In this document: in pieces, positions 47,146 through 59,023 of the stretch
Layout of the letters: the number at the start of each line of letters is the position of its first letter
Numbering within the stretch: position 1 is the first letter of the stretch
Assembly: GCA_026120035.1 (NCBI GenBank)
Contig: JALRME010000014.1
Coordinates: 558,001 to 622,000, forward strand
Reading direction: 5' to 3'
DNA: 64,000 nucleotides
From: Coleophoma eucalyptorum
Lineage: Eukaryota > Ascomycota > Leotiomycetes > Helotiales > Dermateaceae
Translations under genes and position numbers: made by a program
Notes under the pieces: model-generated
The model's database searches: none
Told to the model about the DNA's origin: nothing
The model's input: the letters and a program-made list of their open reading frames with translations, nothing else

Positions 47146-49349
47146 ATGGCTCCCAAGAAGTTCCAATTACCTCCTCAGGCCCCGCCTGCCTTCGTTGCTA
47201 CTCCCGAATCGTTGGTTGATGATGCGAAGAAGATCTGTGACTCAACGCGGCAAATATTGGACAAGATTGCTGCAGAGGTTACCCCTGAGACTGCAACATT
47301 CGAAAATGTCGTCCTGCCTATGGCGTATGATGAGAATACTGCAGGATTGAAGAGTCGTATAATTGGGTTCTACCAGGCTGTTTCCACAGACCAGAAGCTG
47401 CGTGATGCCTCGTCAAAGGCGGAGGAGTTGATGGACGAGTTCTCCATCGAGGCCTCTATGCGAGAGGACATTTTCAAATTGGTGGATGCTGCGTACAAGA
47501 AGAACGCCACTCTAGACCCCGAGTCTCAGCGTTTGTTGGAGAAGGAGAGGAAGTCATATATCACCAATGGTTTGGGAATACCAGCAGGACCGCAACGAGA
47601 CCGCTTCAAGGAGATCAAGAAGCGCTTGAGTCAAATTCAGATCGAATTCCAGAAGAATCTTAACGAGGAGAATGGTGGACTCTGGTTTACTAAGGAGGAA
47701 TTGGAAGGAGTCCCCGCAGATGTCTTGGAAACCTTTGAGAAGGGTAAGGCTGAGAACGAGGGCAAGTTGAGGTTTACTTTCAAGTATCCTGATCTTTTCC
47801 CTACTTTGAAGTTCTGTCTCAATTCGGACGTGAGGAAGAAGGTTTTCATTGATAATGAGAATAAGGTGAGTTGTCTTTAATCTGATGTTACCTCTGCTGA
47901 CTTCTTAGTGCAACCAAAATGTCGAGCTATTCCAAGAAACCGTCGTCCTTAGAGATGAGGCTGCCCGTCTTGTTGGCTATCCGGATTGGGCATCTTTCAG
48001 AATCGAAGACAAGATGGCTAAGACTTCTAAGACCGTCACTGATTTCTTGGGAGATCTTCGAACACAACTCACCCCTGGTGGTGCCAAAGAGGTTGAACAT
48101 CTCAATGGAATTAAGAAGGCTGACCTCAAGTCGAGAGGCTTGGAAGCTTCCAACGATGGCAACTACTACCTGTGGGATTCTCGCTTTTATGATCGTATGA
48201 TGGTTGAAAATGAGTTCTCGATCAATGAGCAGGAAATTGCCGAATACTTCCCATTGAAGTCGACCATTGAAGGAATGTTGACCATCTTTGAGGAGCTGTT
48301 TGGCTTTGTTTTCGTCGAGGTTGAAGGCGAAGAGAGAGCCAAGATCGCTGGTAGGTTACCGGACCCTCTAATCTGAATATTTTTGGCTGACTCCGGTAGA
48401 ATCTGGCAAAGCCGAAGACATTGCATGGCATGAGGATGTCAAGATCTTCTCTGTCTGGGATGATGAAGAGGAGGGTGGATCCTTTGTGGGATACATCTAT
48501 CTTGATCTGCACCCTCGTCCAGGAAAATATGGTCATGCAGCAAATTTCGGCCTACAACCCGGCTTCTCTTACCCCAATGGCACCCGTCGCTATCCTGCAA
48601 CAGCCCTTGTTTGTAACTTCTCAAAGCCTACCGAGAAGAAGCCTTCCTTGCTGAAGCACGACGAAGTAGTCACTTTGTTCCATGAGCTCGGCCATGGAAT
48701 TCACGACCTAGCTGGGAGAACGAAGTACGCTCGTTTCCACGGTACTTCCGTTGTACGAGATTTCGTTGAAGCCCCTAGTCAAATGCTTGAGAACTGGTGT
48801 TGGACGCCTTCCCAACTTAAGTCTTTGTCCAACCATTACTTGACCGGGGAGAAGATTCCGGATGATTTGATCCAGAAGCAAATCAGTGTTCGCCATGTCA
48901 ACGACGCCCTTTTCAATCTCCGACAGTTGCATTTCGGTATCTTTGACATGACCGTGCATACACCAGCCTCTCACGATGCTGCTAAAGCCTTCAAGCTCTC
49001 TGAGATGTACAACACCCTCCGCGCGGAAATTTCAGGCCTCAAAGGTCCTGAATCCCTTGGCATGAAGGCAGATTGGGGTAACGGCCAAGCCACATTCGGC
49101 CATCTGATCGGTGGTTACGATGCCGGCTACTACGGATACCTGAGCTCGCAAGTTTACTCCACAGACATGTTCTATAGCGTCTTCAAGAAGGATCCCATGA
49201 ATTCCAAGGAAGGCCGACGATACAGGCACATGGTTCTCGAGAAAGGTGGTTCGCAAGATGAGATGAAGACCTTGGTGGATTTCTTGGGAAGGAAGCCTAG
49301 TAGCGAGGCCTTCTATAAGGAGTTAGGCCTTACAGAAAAGAAGAATTAG
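47146..49349 (+). CDS. prd1: M3 metallo-oligopeptidase (thimet oligopeptidase / saccharolysin)
   Basis: Three exons (47146-47865, 47909-48350, 48400-49349) encode 703 aa. The zinc site is complete: HELGH (H482, E483, H486) and E511 in FVEAPSQ, spaced 25 residues after the second histidine as in thimet oligopeptidase. The family cleaves short peptides in the cytosol and, in yeast, also in the mitochondrial intermembrane space. The start chosen is the first ATG in frame (MAPKKFQLPPQ). The frame upstream stays open for about 67 codons without an ATG and reads like a targeting peptide. Both introns are under 50 bp with GTGAGT and GTAGGT donors. Confidence 0.95.
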
Positions 49350-50477
49350 GGTTAGACTTTGGGAGTTGATTGCCAAGGGTAATTTGTATTGATTAGAAAC
49401 CTGTTCCTCAAGGAGTTGGGAGAATTATCCAAGAGAATGTATCAACATCAACATTAACTTTATCTATCCCACTGTACCGGTAAGGTCATTCCCTCATGGT
49501 CATTTATTGACCTTCCTGTGCCCAAGACATGATATGACCTTGAGCGGACAAGGTTATGCTAGCTGCGTTGATTTTGAATTGGTTGTGAGTTATTCACTTT
49601 TTCTACTCAATAAACAATTTTTACAACGAAATGCATAGTGACATATCACGCAATAGTAAAGCCACTCATAGCGATTTCGAGAGTCATGCATTGCTAGTTC
49701 CGCCCTGTAATGCATTGCAACAACACAATAGGGAGCTTCCCAGGGTGGTCTTGCCGACTTTCAGATCGATCTGAGACGGAACAAGCCGAAGAACCCCGCA
49801 ATCGAAGGCCGAGATAATGGTCCGGACTTTGTCCTATTCGAACTCGGGCATTATCCAGGGCTGCATTGCGCCCTCGAAGACGCGTATCCGGGCCACATCA
49901 GTATGTGCATGTGCCTGGTCAGGAGTTGTACAACGAACTCCCCTTGAGCCGTGAAGGCGTGATTCAGACTAGCGAGGAAAGAAAGATCCGCATAACTAAC
50001 TCTACGTAGATTGGCACACTAGCTCAATGGAATTTCCCGTGGAACTTTAAAAGCATTCAGAGAGATGGTAGGTTGGACCACTACCTTTGGATGCGGAAAA
50101 GCCGCACTCTCAGGTGCGAAGTTTAATGTCCTTCGTACGAGACCGTCGGCTATCTTCAGGCGACTCGCAACCGCAACCGCAACCGCACCTCCAAGCGCAA
50201 GCCCTGGAAGAAATTAGCCAGGACTTCCACAATGTTTGGCTTGGAGTAGCAAGTCAAGGCGAAGGAAAATCGCATCTAAAACGAACCGAAATATGCTTTG
50301 ACAGCCGCAGTCCTGATTACTATCCTTGCTTTGGCAGCCGCAGTCTTGATTACTATGCTATCATTATAACCTCGGAGCCGACCAGTTACCACTGTCACGT
50401 TTCACCTCATGGTGACATAAATCTACCTCACCCCCGGCCCAAATATGCCACTTGAATGAACTGCAACTCTTAGAAAC
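49350..50477. other. Intergenic with a repeat-bearing small open frame
   Basis: Plus-strand frame 50125-50455 (ATG to TGA, 109 codons) sits just before the thioesterase and carries in-frame repeats. The rest (49350-50100) shows nothing. Confidence 0.5.
50294..50359 (+). repeat. Two tandem copies of a 33-nt unit
   Basis: Units 50294-50326 and 50327-50359 begin TGCTTTG and differ at about four or five bases. The length keeps frame in the local small ORF, giving CFDSRSPDYYP and CFGSRSLDYYA. A shorter CAACCG-type repeat lies nearby at about 50169-50187. Confidence 0.85.
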
Positions 50478-51539
50478 ATGGCGCATGCGAACGATCAGCA
50501 AGACTGGGATGCAATGGCTCCATTCTCCCTACCGGCTGAGTTCCCCTTGACATCGTTCAACGAAGCGACGCAAGTCCAGCCGTCCGCGACTCAGTCAAAC
50601 TGCTACGAAGCAACCCTTAAGCGAGACTGGTGTATTGGTGTAGGTAAGTTCATGCCGCTTTTCTGCTCCATCCCAGACCAGGAACCTCAATTGATTCATC
50701 TCACAGTGCCGCATGGGGGCTATATAATGTCTGTGATAGCGACCGCTGTGCAAAAGCATTTCGCCCTCTGCCAGCCGCACCTGTCACAGAAAGACCTCGT
50801 CACCTACCACACGGAATTCCTTGCACGCACCATTTCAGGGCCCGCCGAGGTCGTCGTCACTGAGCTGAAACTCGGACGGCAGTTCAGTGTTGTTCGCGCG
50901 CAGCTCGTCCAATATCCCAGCGGGGACAAGGTCAATGGCTCTCCACGCATATGTGTAGAAGCACTCGTGACCCAGGGGAACATTGAGCGCGAGGTGCAGA
51001 GCGGCGGAGCCAGTCTACCGACGCGTGACATCAAAGCCGTGTACAATGTACCCAAGAGAGAAGAGTATGAGCTTGTCAAAACCGATCCCCGATGGGCGAA
51101 TTTGCGACCCAGCGCTGCAAAGCTCGAGTTCCACTGTGCGCCTGGAACCGATGAGTTATTTGCCTCCGCCACCCTGGGCCCGAGTGTGCGTGAGCAATGG
51201 ATCCGATGGTCTCCCTCCTCGCCAGGGTCCCGCGGCTTCACCCCCCTCGCCTTGCCGTACATTGCGGACGCCTGGCGGCCTCTACCGGAAGCTTACGGGC
51301 TACAGGGAAAGTGGTTTCCCACGCTCAACTATGGCCTGGAAATCAAGAGACTGCCGCCCACGGAGGACGGCTGGGAATGGCTCTTTGTACGCGTGGAAAT
51401 GCACGTGGTCAAGGACGGGCGCTTTGATATGACCTGCTTGATCTTTGATGAGCAGAGGGAGCTGGTAGCTCTGGGGAATCAGGTTGCTTTGGTGGTAAGT
51501 TCGGAGAGGAATAGAAAGACGATTGAGTCGAAGATTTAG
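50478..51539 (+). CDS. Thioesterase-superfamily (hot-dog fold) protein
   Basis: Two exons (50478-50643, 50707-51539) give 332 aa. Splicing joins CIGV to VPHGGYIMSVI, the usual VPHGGY core of fungal acyl-CoA thioesterase-like proteins. A second hot-dog half follows with PLALPYIADAWRPL and a C-terminal FDMTCLIFDEQRELVALGNQ, typical of the 4HBT_3 group. Such proteins hydrolyse acyl-CoA or serve in metabolite pathways. No polyketide gene is adjacent. The 63-nt intron is a multiple of three and has no stop, so the unspliced frame is also open (353 aa), but the splice restores the conserved motif. The catalytic residues are not certain by eye. Confidence 0.82.
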   Translation: MAHANDQQDWDAMAPFSLPAEFPLTSFNEATQVQPSATQSNCYEATLKRDWCIGVGKFMPLFCSIPDQEPQLIHLTVPHGGYIMSVIATAVQKHFALCQPHLSQKDLVTYHTEFLARTISGPAEVVVTELKLGRQFSVVRAQLVQYPSGDKVNGSPRICVEALVTQGNIEREVQSGGASLPTRDIKAVYNVPKREEYELVKTDPRWANLRPSAAKLEFHCAPGTDELFASATLGPSVREQWIRWSPSSPGSRGFTPLALPYIADAWRPLPEAYGLQGKWFPTLNYGLEIKRLPPTEDGWEWLFVRVEMHVVKDGRFDMTCLIFDEQRELVALGNQVALVVSSERNRKTIESKI

Positions 51540-51605
51540 AATAATTTCTATTGATGGAGCTGTCTAGATGTCTATATATATTTCCTGTCTATACCTGCAT
51601 AGATT

Positions 51606-52809
51606 TTATACTATGGTGCTGTATGATCCACTTGGAGCTCTGCTTATTACATCGGGGTCATTAGGGTCGTGAGTACGGTCTGCGGACCTTGGTCGAATGT
51701 TCTTGAATCGAGATGAGGTGCTAGTCGAGCGAAGTCCAGGCCGGAGGAACGGTGGCAGGGCGCCTCGGTATGGCCTTGTCTCCTTGGGTACCGCCGAGTC
51801 TCGGGATGCATTCCTCTGAAGTGACGGAGAGATGTAAAGAAGGAGTTCTGGATCTGAATCATCCTATTGTTTGGATAAGAATTGAAGAATCAGGGGCAAA
51901 ATATGATGATCAACTTACACTTGAAGATGTTGCCACTCTTTCCAGATCACTGACGGCCGGTTCTTTAGTGTCATCTTCATTGCTATTGACAAAGAGAGCA
52001 CCGGATGCAGTTGGAGGACTTGTAACAGGCTTCAACTCGAAGCCTTTCTCACCATCACCACTGTTATTCTTCTCCTCTTTAGCTTTTTGGTCGCGCTTCC
52101 TGGCTGCACGACGAAGGAAGAACCAAAAAATAAGTTGCTCTAGAATCACGGCAACTGCAAATAAACCATCAGTCTCGTTTTGCTTTGGCTATCTTCACAA
52201 GTAACGTACCGGTTGCACCCATGATGATTAGACCTTGGGTCCGTACTGACATATTGCCAGGTGGACTTAGTTGCGAGGCATTCAGGGAAGCGGCGGCTGC
52301 AGCAGCTGTATCTATGGATGTGGATGTACTTGCTGCACTTGTCATTGACTGGAGGCTGGTTAGATTTCTCTATATACGGATCGCTGAGACCGGGACGTAC
52401 AGAAGTGATTATGGGAATGGAGGTAGTCTGCGCGCGCCGTCAGTAACTCAGCTAGTCACCTAGGTGTATATAAACAGAGACGTACAGTTGGCATAGAGGA
52501 CGTGTTGGTTTTCTTAGGGCGTGATTCCGATTCGCTTGAAGATTTAGGTCCGACAGACGATGTACGGGAAGACTAAGTCTGTCAGCTCTGATTCATGGAT
52601 CTGCTTCAAACTACACCCACCGTCTGTCGAGCGGCGGTGCTAGACGTGATGAAGCTTGTCTCTGGCTCCGGACCATCGTCGTCCCTCTTAACTACTCTGA
52701 AGTCATTACGAATTTGGCGAAGTTCGTCTGCGTTGATGGACGAGTCTTGTTGTCGCTCTGCTGCAACCAGTAATGGTGCCGCATATGTGATATCTACTTG
52801 GCCAGACAT
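51606..52809 (-). CDS. Single-pass membrane protein, Ser/Thr-rich, six exons
   Basis: Exons 52809-52621, 52572-52486, 52427-52401, 52348-52210, 52154-51919 and 51863-51606 give 311 aa. The order is a polar N-part, a Ser/Thr-rich stalk (SSRTSSVGPKSSSES; TSTSIDTAAAAA), one membrane span near 140-163 (IIMGATVAVILEQLIFWFF), then a basic stop-transfer RRAARKR and a cytosolic tail. This resembles fungal stalked surface proteins, but the family is not recognised. Exon 3 is a 27-nt microexon. No signal peptide is encoded from this ATG. A TTTTTTCAG acceptor at 52831-52833 leads in frame (SSCHQYG) into it, so an upstream exon is probably missing. The intron-exon frame agreement is good throughout. Confidence 0.7.
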
Positions 52810-52833
52810 TCCGTACTGGTGGCAGCTTGACTG

Positions 52834-53651
52834 AAAAAAAGATGAAGTTTTGCAAGATGGTCGGCAGAGTGGTATAAAAGAAAGTTGTTTAGAGCCAAGC
52901 GAGGAATATTGGAGGCAAGTATGATAGTTACTTCACGAACTATTTAACTTGGAAGCCTACCGTGGGGCGAAGGTACCAATCAAGACTCTGGGATCATGAA
53001 AAGGAGCACAAAGGGATGCTATACGAAATAGAGGGAAGGCTCGGCGGGAAGGTCAGCGGCGATCAGAAGGAGTGATAAGTTGAGGACGCAGATGAAGCCT
53101 GCTTAGATCTCGTAATTCGCTAACCAGCCTTGGGGATTAAATTGGCTCAAAGTCTTTTAACCTGCTATGCATGCAAAGCTACCCAAGACAAGCCATCTAT
53201 GATGAACCTGTAACGGTAGCATAAAGCAAGGACTGTAGGCACCGTCATTATAGAGGCTGAGGGTCGAGGACGTGTACAGCCAACGTGAAACTGGCATCAC
53301 GAGTAATTGGCCATGGACAGGAGTGTCCTGGTTGACGATCTCGGCAGTGACAGTTTAGCGACGCGGGATTGGGGCATTAAGCGTATGCGGCTGTGGATAG
53401 TCTTTAGGTGGGATCGAGAACATAAACTCACTTCTGGCCCTGGGTGGGTATTTGCATGCCAGAGATAGCTTGCGCCTCCCAGGGTCCTTGTCCGGCTTGT
53501 GATTATGGACTGCATACGGCAATGATCCGTGGCGAAAGAGACGTCAGTCCAGCTTGGCAATGCGCCAAGCTTAGGAGAAACAAAAAGTGAAAGTCATAAA
53601 TTGAATTCTGCTGCATATGTTTCTACCAGGACGACGTACTGCTGCTGTCCT
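52834..53651. other. Intergenic, possible missing 5' exon
   Basis: Lies between the stalked membrane protein's start and the sugar transporter's stop. A frame reading FICVLNLSLLLIAADLPAEP on the minus strand near 53035-53095 has signal-peptide character but no ATG. I could not place a first exon. Confidence 0.4.
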
Positions 53652-55446
53652 TTACTCAACAATCTTGGCATCCTTGGCCGGCAGAAGTACCGTTCTTTTG
53701 AAATGTCTGGGCTTGACCCCCATCTCGAATAGCCTATCAATCTCGGCAAATGACCGTCCCTTGGTCTCCGGGTAGTACATCCAAATCAAAATGCAGCAGA
53801 AGCTCAGGAATCCACCGTAGATAAAGGCAATACGACCTCCCATATTGCCTTGATCTGGGTTCACAGCAAAAGGAAGCAGAACTCCGGACACGGCACCAGC
53901 CAACCCGTTCGTGATGGTCGCAAGCGATTGAGTGTGTCCGCGCAGTGAGGAGGTCGAGACTTCAGTAATTATGGGCCAGGACACAGACCCAATTGTTGCT
54001 TGGTATGTGAAGGACCACACTGCCATGAAAGCTACCTGCGCCCAGAGGGCTCCTGCCACCGGAAGGACCGACATGACGCCAATCATAACCAGCGTGAGCG
54101 TGAGAATTATGGAACCTGGATGACAAGATATCAGTAAAGAGTTTATTTTGGCCTCCCTTGGCTCTCGGAAAAAGACTTACCCCACAGAGCTGTGCCCCGA
54201 CGTCCAAATTTCTCGATGAATATCCAGCCAAACATGTTTCCAACAAGCATAATAAAAGATAGCCCAACGGTTGCGTCAAAGGCATTAGCATCACTCATGC
54301 CACCCAGTATCAAGAAATAAGCCATGTACCCTATGATCCAGCTGATACCGCAAACTGCTTGAACAACAAATGTGCTCATGGCAATGAGGGTGCGCTGTGT
54401 ATTGGTACCTCTGAAGCAATCCCTGAAAGAGGCAGCTCTCATGGTCTGATTGGTATTTTCAAGATCCTCCTTTATAGAAGCAAGCATACCTTCCACATTG
54501 GTGTTGTCCCCATATAGTTTCCGAATATTGACTCTCGCTTTGTCGTCTTTGCCTTGTGCAATTAAGTGATACGGCGACTCAACAAAAAAGGGCAGGATTG
54601 AGAGAGAGATGGCTGCAAAGATCCACTGAACTCCAAACAAGATACGATATGCATTTGGGCCTGGCAGAGATTGTGTCTGTCTCATGACAACATAGGCAAG
54701 ACATTGTCCAAGGACAATACTCCAGTTTACACCCGCTGTCACAGCACCACGCAGCGCAGCCGGTGCAATCTCGGCGCAGTAGGTTGGTGCGATCGTAACA
54801 AAAACTCCCAAGGGCAAACCAGTCAGAACCTTTCCACCAAAGAAAAGTGGTAGGTTTCCGGGAGAGAACCATTGGAGGAAGACTCCAACGACGCTGAAGA
54901 CTGAAGGCTATCAGTATCTTGCCATGCACTTTGAACGAGCGAGCCGGCCCAAGACTTACTGTATGCCACCATTATGCATATTTGGCGGCCCCATTTCTTT
55001 GCTGCAACCCCGGTGATAGCTCCACCTCCTACCAGTCCAATGAGGCCACCCGCACCGAACGCGAGCTGCCAGATTGCGGGAATGACGAACTTTCCTTCAA
55101 ACTCTTGCCCGTAATCTTTTCGAAACTGTGCGATAGCGAGGACGATCTATCGCGCACGATTAGTATCCGGAGCGCCCACAGGTAGATTCTAACGTACACT
55201 TCCGGCGAGGCCATCGTAACCCCACATAACACATGTAAGCAGGGCATAACTACCTATTAGCCTTGGTTAACACGCACATTTTAAGCAGGTGGAAATTGTA
55301 TGGGCCTACTTACACCATAACAACGCCCTCGGGTGGGACCTTAAAGCATCCTGCCATGCATCCTTACCCGGCGCTGCACTGTCACTGATCGACATGTTTT
55401 CTGCTTCCGCGCCAATCTTGACGTCGTCCTTTGCTTTCTGACCCAT
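53652..55446 (-). CDS. MFS sugar transporter
   Basis: Five exons (55446-55314, 55253-55198, 55146-54960, 54900-54181, 54115-53652) encode 519 aa. Family marks include GYDGLAGS in helix 1, GLIGLVGGGAITGVAAKKWGR (loop 2-3 motif), FFVESPYHL (PESP variant), IEKFGRRGT, and the C-terminal YYPETKGRSFAEIDRLFE. Twelve helices are expected at the plasma membrane for hexose, maltose-type or quinate-type sugars. The motifs are closest to fungal general alpha-glucoside or hexose permeases, but the substrate is open. Exon 2 is only 56 nt. It is followed upstream by a Zn2Cys6 regulator on the same strand. Confidence 0.92.
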
Positions 55447-55930
55447 TTTCTACTATACTTGCGCTGTTTCAGGGTCGTTGTTAATATTTAATGTCGCGAT
55501 TTGGAAGGAGGTGGCCGAGCCACGATAAGTACAAGAAGTATAACTGCAGGAGAGCATTGGAGGTTTCTGGTCTGCATTTGAGTAGACCGACGCCAAGAAT
55601 CCCCTGGAGAACCAACCAATGTTACGAAAGCAATGCTGTTAACGCAGTGTTGGTTTTCCAAAAGTCCAATTGCAAAATCAGACTGCACCTGTCCACCGAA
55701 TAATCATTGGTTCAAACTTGCGGGACTTGTTGGACCCGGTGTTGAGACCGGCAGTGTTTCTTGGGGGTTAGAGGACGATCCGATCGCAACCGCAAATCGC
55801 GGCGGGATCAAGCCCCTAGAAGCCCCAAAACACAAGAACCATATTTCAACGACACATCTCAGTCCATCTTGCTGATAAGGAGAAAATTATGGAGTAATGG
55901 CAATTTAGATTGCCAAATTAATATGCGCAC
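55447..55930. promoter_or_regulatory. Sugar transporter promoter
   Basis: A 484-bp region between the transporter ATG and the end of the upstream regulator gene. No clear TATA box or CGG palindrome was found. Confidence 0.5.
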
Positions 55931-58435
55931 TTACATCGCGTTCTGAGGAATGCGACTTTCAAGTAATTTATAGGCCGACGATCCAGTTACACAAAAGTGT
56001 ATCAACCCATATTTATCAAACTGTCGCAAGACAGAAGTCGAATACTGAAGAATCTTCAAATCTCGAGACTGGGTTTGTGAGACTTTCCTCCAAAGATCGA
56101 GCAAGGCCCAGTTTTCAAGAGCTTCGGTGTCAGTTCGCGAATGAATGAACATCGTGATCGCGAAGACTGGCATGTACACAAGTGCTGGACGACACCCTAC
56201 ATCGTTGTTAATCCAGCACATTTCTAGGGGTTATTTGAGTCATCTTACATGAATACCAAAATGCTGTGCAATTTCTTGATCTCGTTTCGGCAATGAAGTC
56301 GATGAACCATCTGGTGCACATGCCTGCAGCAGGAAAGACAGCATCAATAGCAGCTTCAAAGGTTCCAGAGCATTCTAAAGAGATTGTGTTCTGGTTGATA
56401 GGCTGCATCAGTGCTCGATATAAAAGTATATCGACCATAAAGTATGCGAAATGTAATGCAGAGTTCGAGTCGGGTTCACCAATTTCAGGAAGTTCTTTGC
56501 CTAAATGCAATGATTGCGGTAAATCAGCATACCAGGCAGACATCTTAATCCTTATGGCCTTTGCGTTTTGAAGAAGTAATCCGTAGTTTGTGGATTCGAT
56601 ATCAACAACACTGATTTATGTTAGCTATCGGGAATATTGGACAAGGTAAACTTCAGACGTACTAAAATGCTGATAGGACTTGTTCGAGTATTGTTGTTAA
56701 GGTACACAGTCTTTGAAAGGCGTCTCCTGCATAGTCTCGTGTTTTGATGCTACTTGACCTTCCTCCGTCATGTTGCTCGCTTTCACTATGTTGGTTACAG
56801 CCAAAGTCATCACGGCTTAGTACTCGGACACTCGACCTTTGGCTCGAGATCAACGCTGGCTGACCGGTACATGTCGACCTCCAACGATCTTCCATGTAAA
56901 CTGCCCACCATAGTCTTCTTCGAAGTCGTAATTCCCAGCTTGAAATGGCCCAAGAATCTGCCTCGATGTGAAGCCCGAGAGCGTAAGCCATTAAGATACA
57001 CTGTCCCAAGTATTGACCAAGAAGGAAGCTATCGTCAAGTGAAGGGATTTTGGGTATCTTATGAATGAAAAGGAGTATCGTCTGAAGCGAAGTCAAAGAT
57101 GGTACTTGCGTTTGGTGTTGCAGCTCTTTATGGACTAGAGCCCAGAGGCACTCAACGTTTTCCTGTTCATATCCAGGATCTAGGTCAATATCGAGGTCGA
57201 ACATGGCAAATGGCATTGTCGTTCCACAGATCGCTGCCAGTAACCCAACAGGAATATCAAATATGGCATCCGGTGATTTGGCAATGGAAGCATGCCATGA
57301 CTTAGAGAGAATCGGAAATACTGGATACACGTATTTGAAGAATCTGGAACTTCAGGTTAGCCCCAAGCGAAAGAAAAATGAACAATCACCCTTACAAAGC
57401 GATATATGCCGGTAGCTGTGACTTGGGGATAATCGAGAACAGAATATCCTTAGAGGATTTAGACGTTGAGCTATTGTTCTCTAGCAAGCGTATATTTTCA
57501 CGCTCAGAAGTCCAGAAAGAAGCTGCATGTTTGCCACAGTCATCTTTTAACAGATTGTAAAAAGGACCACTTTGAGCTTCGTCCTGGCAGGCCGCAAGGA
57601 GATACGGATCAATGGCCGCAGATGGACCAACAAAATGTATGGACTTCTCTTTCCTTGGTCGTCTCGGCTGTGAGGACTCCCACGAGGAAAGTTGCCCGGA
57701 TTCTCTTAGACTGTTGGTTGGAGATTTTGGATATGAGTTAGGTGTGGTAGGGATATATGCCCCAATGGTAGGTATGGCTGGTTGCGTTGATACAGGACCA
57801 ATATCAACAGAACTATGTCTGTTTGAGCCAAAAGCTGACTGGTTCTCACTACTGGGCTGAGAAGGTCGCCATGTATTGTGTTGTTGTTGGTCGCTAAATC
57901 CCGAGACAAAAGGATAACATGTAATCTTTCTCTGTTTCCAAGGACTGAGCGGAGTCATCCAGTCGAAATTTAAATATAGTTCGGGATAAAATTGTTCGGT
58001 GGCATCGTTTCCTAACGTACCCGGATCATCTTCAAAGGCAATATCAGAGGCTGTAGATTGCAAGTTCATATTGACATTATTATCGAAGGACGGATCTGGA
58101 ACCTCATTCAGAATGGTTCCAATTCGTAGGTTATTATTGGAGAAAGAACTGGTGGTTGGCTGTGCAGTTGCAGTAAGTTCTAGATGTACACGCTTTCTTG
58201 GCCGTTTCTCGGGCTGGGTAATAAAGGTGCATTCCTTTTGAAGTGTTTTGCAGAGTTGGCAAGGGTTTCCAGGAATCTCAATGCAGCACCCAACTTTTCT
58301 CTTCCGGCAAAGATCACACGGCCGTTCAGTTTGAGATCGGGGTCGTCGTCCTCGTCCGAGTGGAACATTGCTTAGTGCTGTGATGTTGGGGTTGGATACT
58401 TGAGTGTGCTGTTCTGGCTGAGGCTGAGGCTCCAT
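55931..58435 (-). CDS. Zn2Cys6 fungal transcription factor
   Basis: Four exons (58435-57396, 57349-56663, 56610-56249, 56196-55931) encode 784 aa. The zinc cluster near the N-terminus is C40-X2-C43-X6-C50-X8-C59-X2-C62-X6-C69 with a basic RKRK between cysteines 2 and 3. A long Ser/Gln/Asn-rich linker leads to the fungal transcription-factor domain (FFKYVYPVFPILSKSWHASI; ILMAYALGLHIEADSW; RLRRRLWWAVYMEDRW), the arrangement of the lactose/quinate/xylose regulator class. It lies head-to-tail upstream of the sugar transporter, so it may control it (inference). The last acceptor must be the GTAG ending at 56197, because an earlier TAG would create a stop. Confidence 0.92.
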
Positions 58436-59023
58436 GGCATGGGTTTGGATCCCAGCATACAAATGTGGATATAAAATGCATGATGGCTTCACTCTTTGTT
58501 ATGTATGATATTGAGAGTGGGGTGGTGGAAGGAAGAACATATTGCTGAAATCAGATAAGCTATTTATGATCACGTGAACGTTTTGGACGGGGGTGTTGTG
58601 AGTTCAGAAGCAACTATCTAGCATCCATGTCGCAAACTCCGACAGTAACGATTAATATCAACTTTGCGACATTCTTGCCACTAAGTCTCAAAATTCTACA
58701 TCAGACCCAACCCGGGTGGCACGAGGAGGTAGTGCTCAGTCAGTAATTGCTTATTAGACTGCAATCACTTGAACCTGGAGCTGGTGCGACACTAGAGCTT
58801 TGCCGGATGAGGATGAATATCACGTCACCGATGTTCAGCATGTGATCATTCACTGTGTTTATGGTTTTGAGCTGGGAAGAAAAAGAGGTAGACATGCTTA
58901 GCCATACAGGAAACAGTCAGTGTGGCTCAGAGTCCAAGTATGCCTTCTTGACATCAAAAACCTTAAGCTGAGCCTCAGCCACAGTCTCCGCACGAACGAT
59001 CTCGTTAACATGATATATAACAC
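58436..59023. promoter_or_regulatory. Divergent promoter (regulator / Tubby-like gene)
   Basis: A 588-bp shared upstream region. A TATA-like atgatatataa precedes the plus-strand gene by about 15 bp. Several CACGTG-like and GTGATCA stretches are scattered without clear pattern. Confidence 0.5.
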
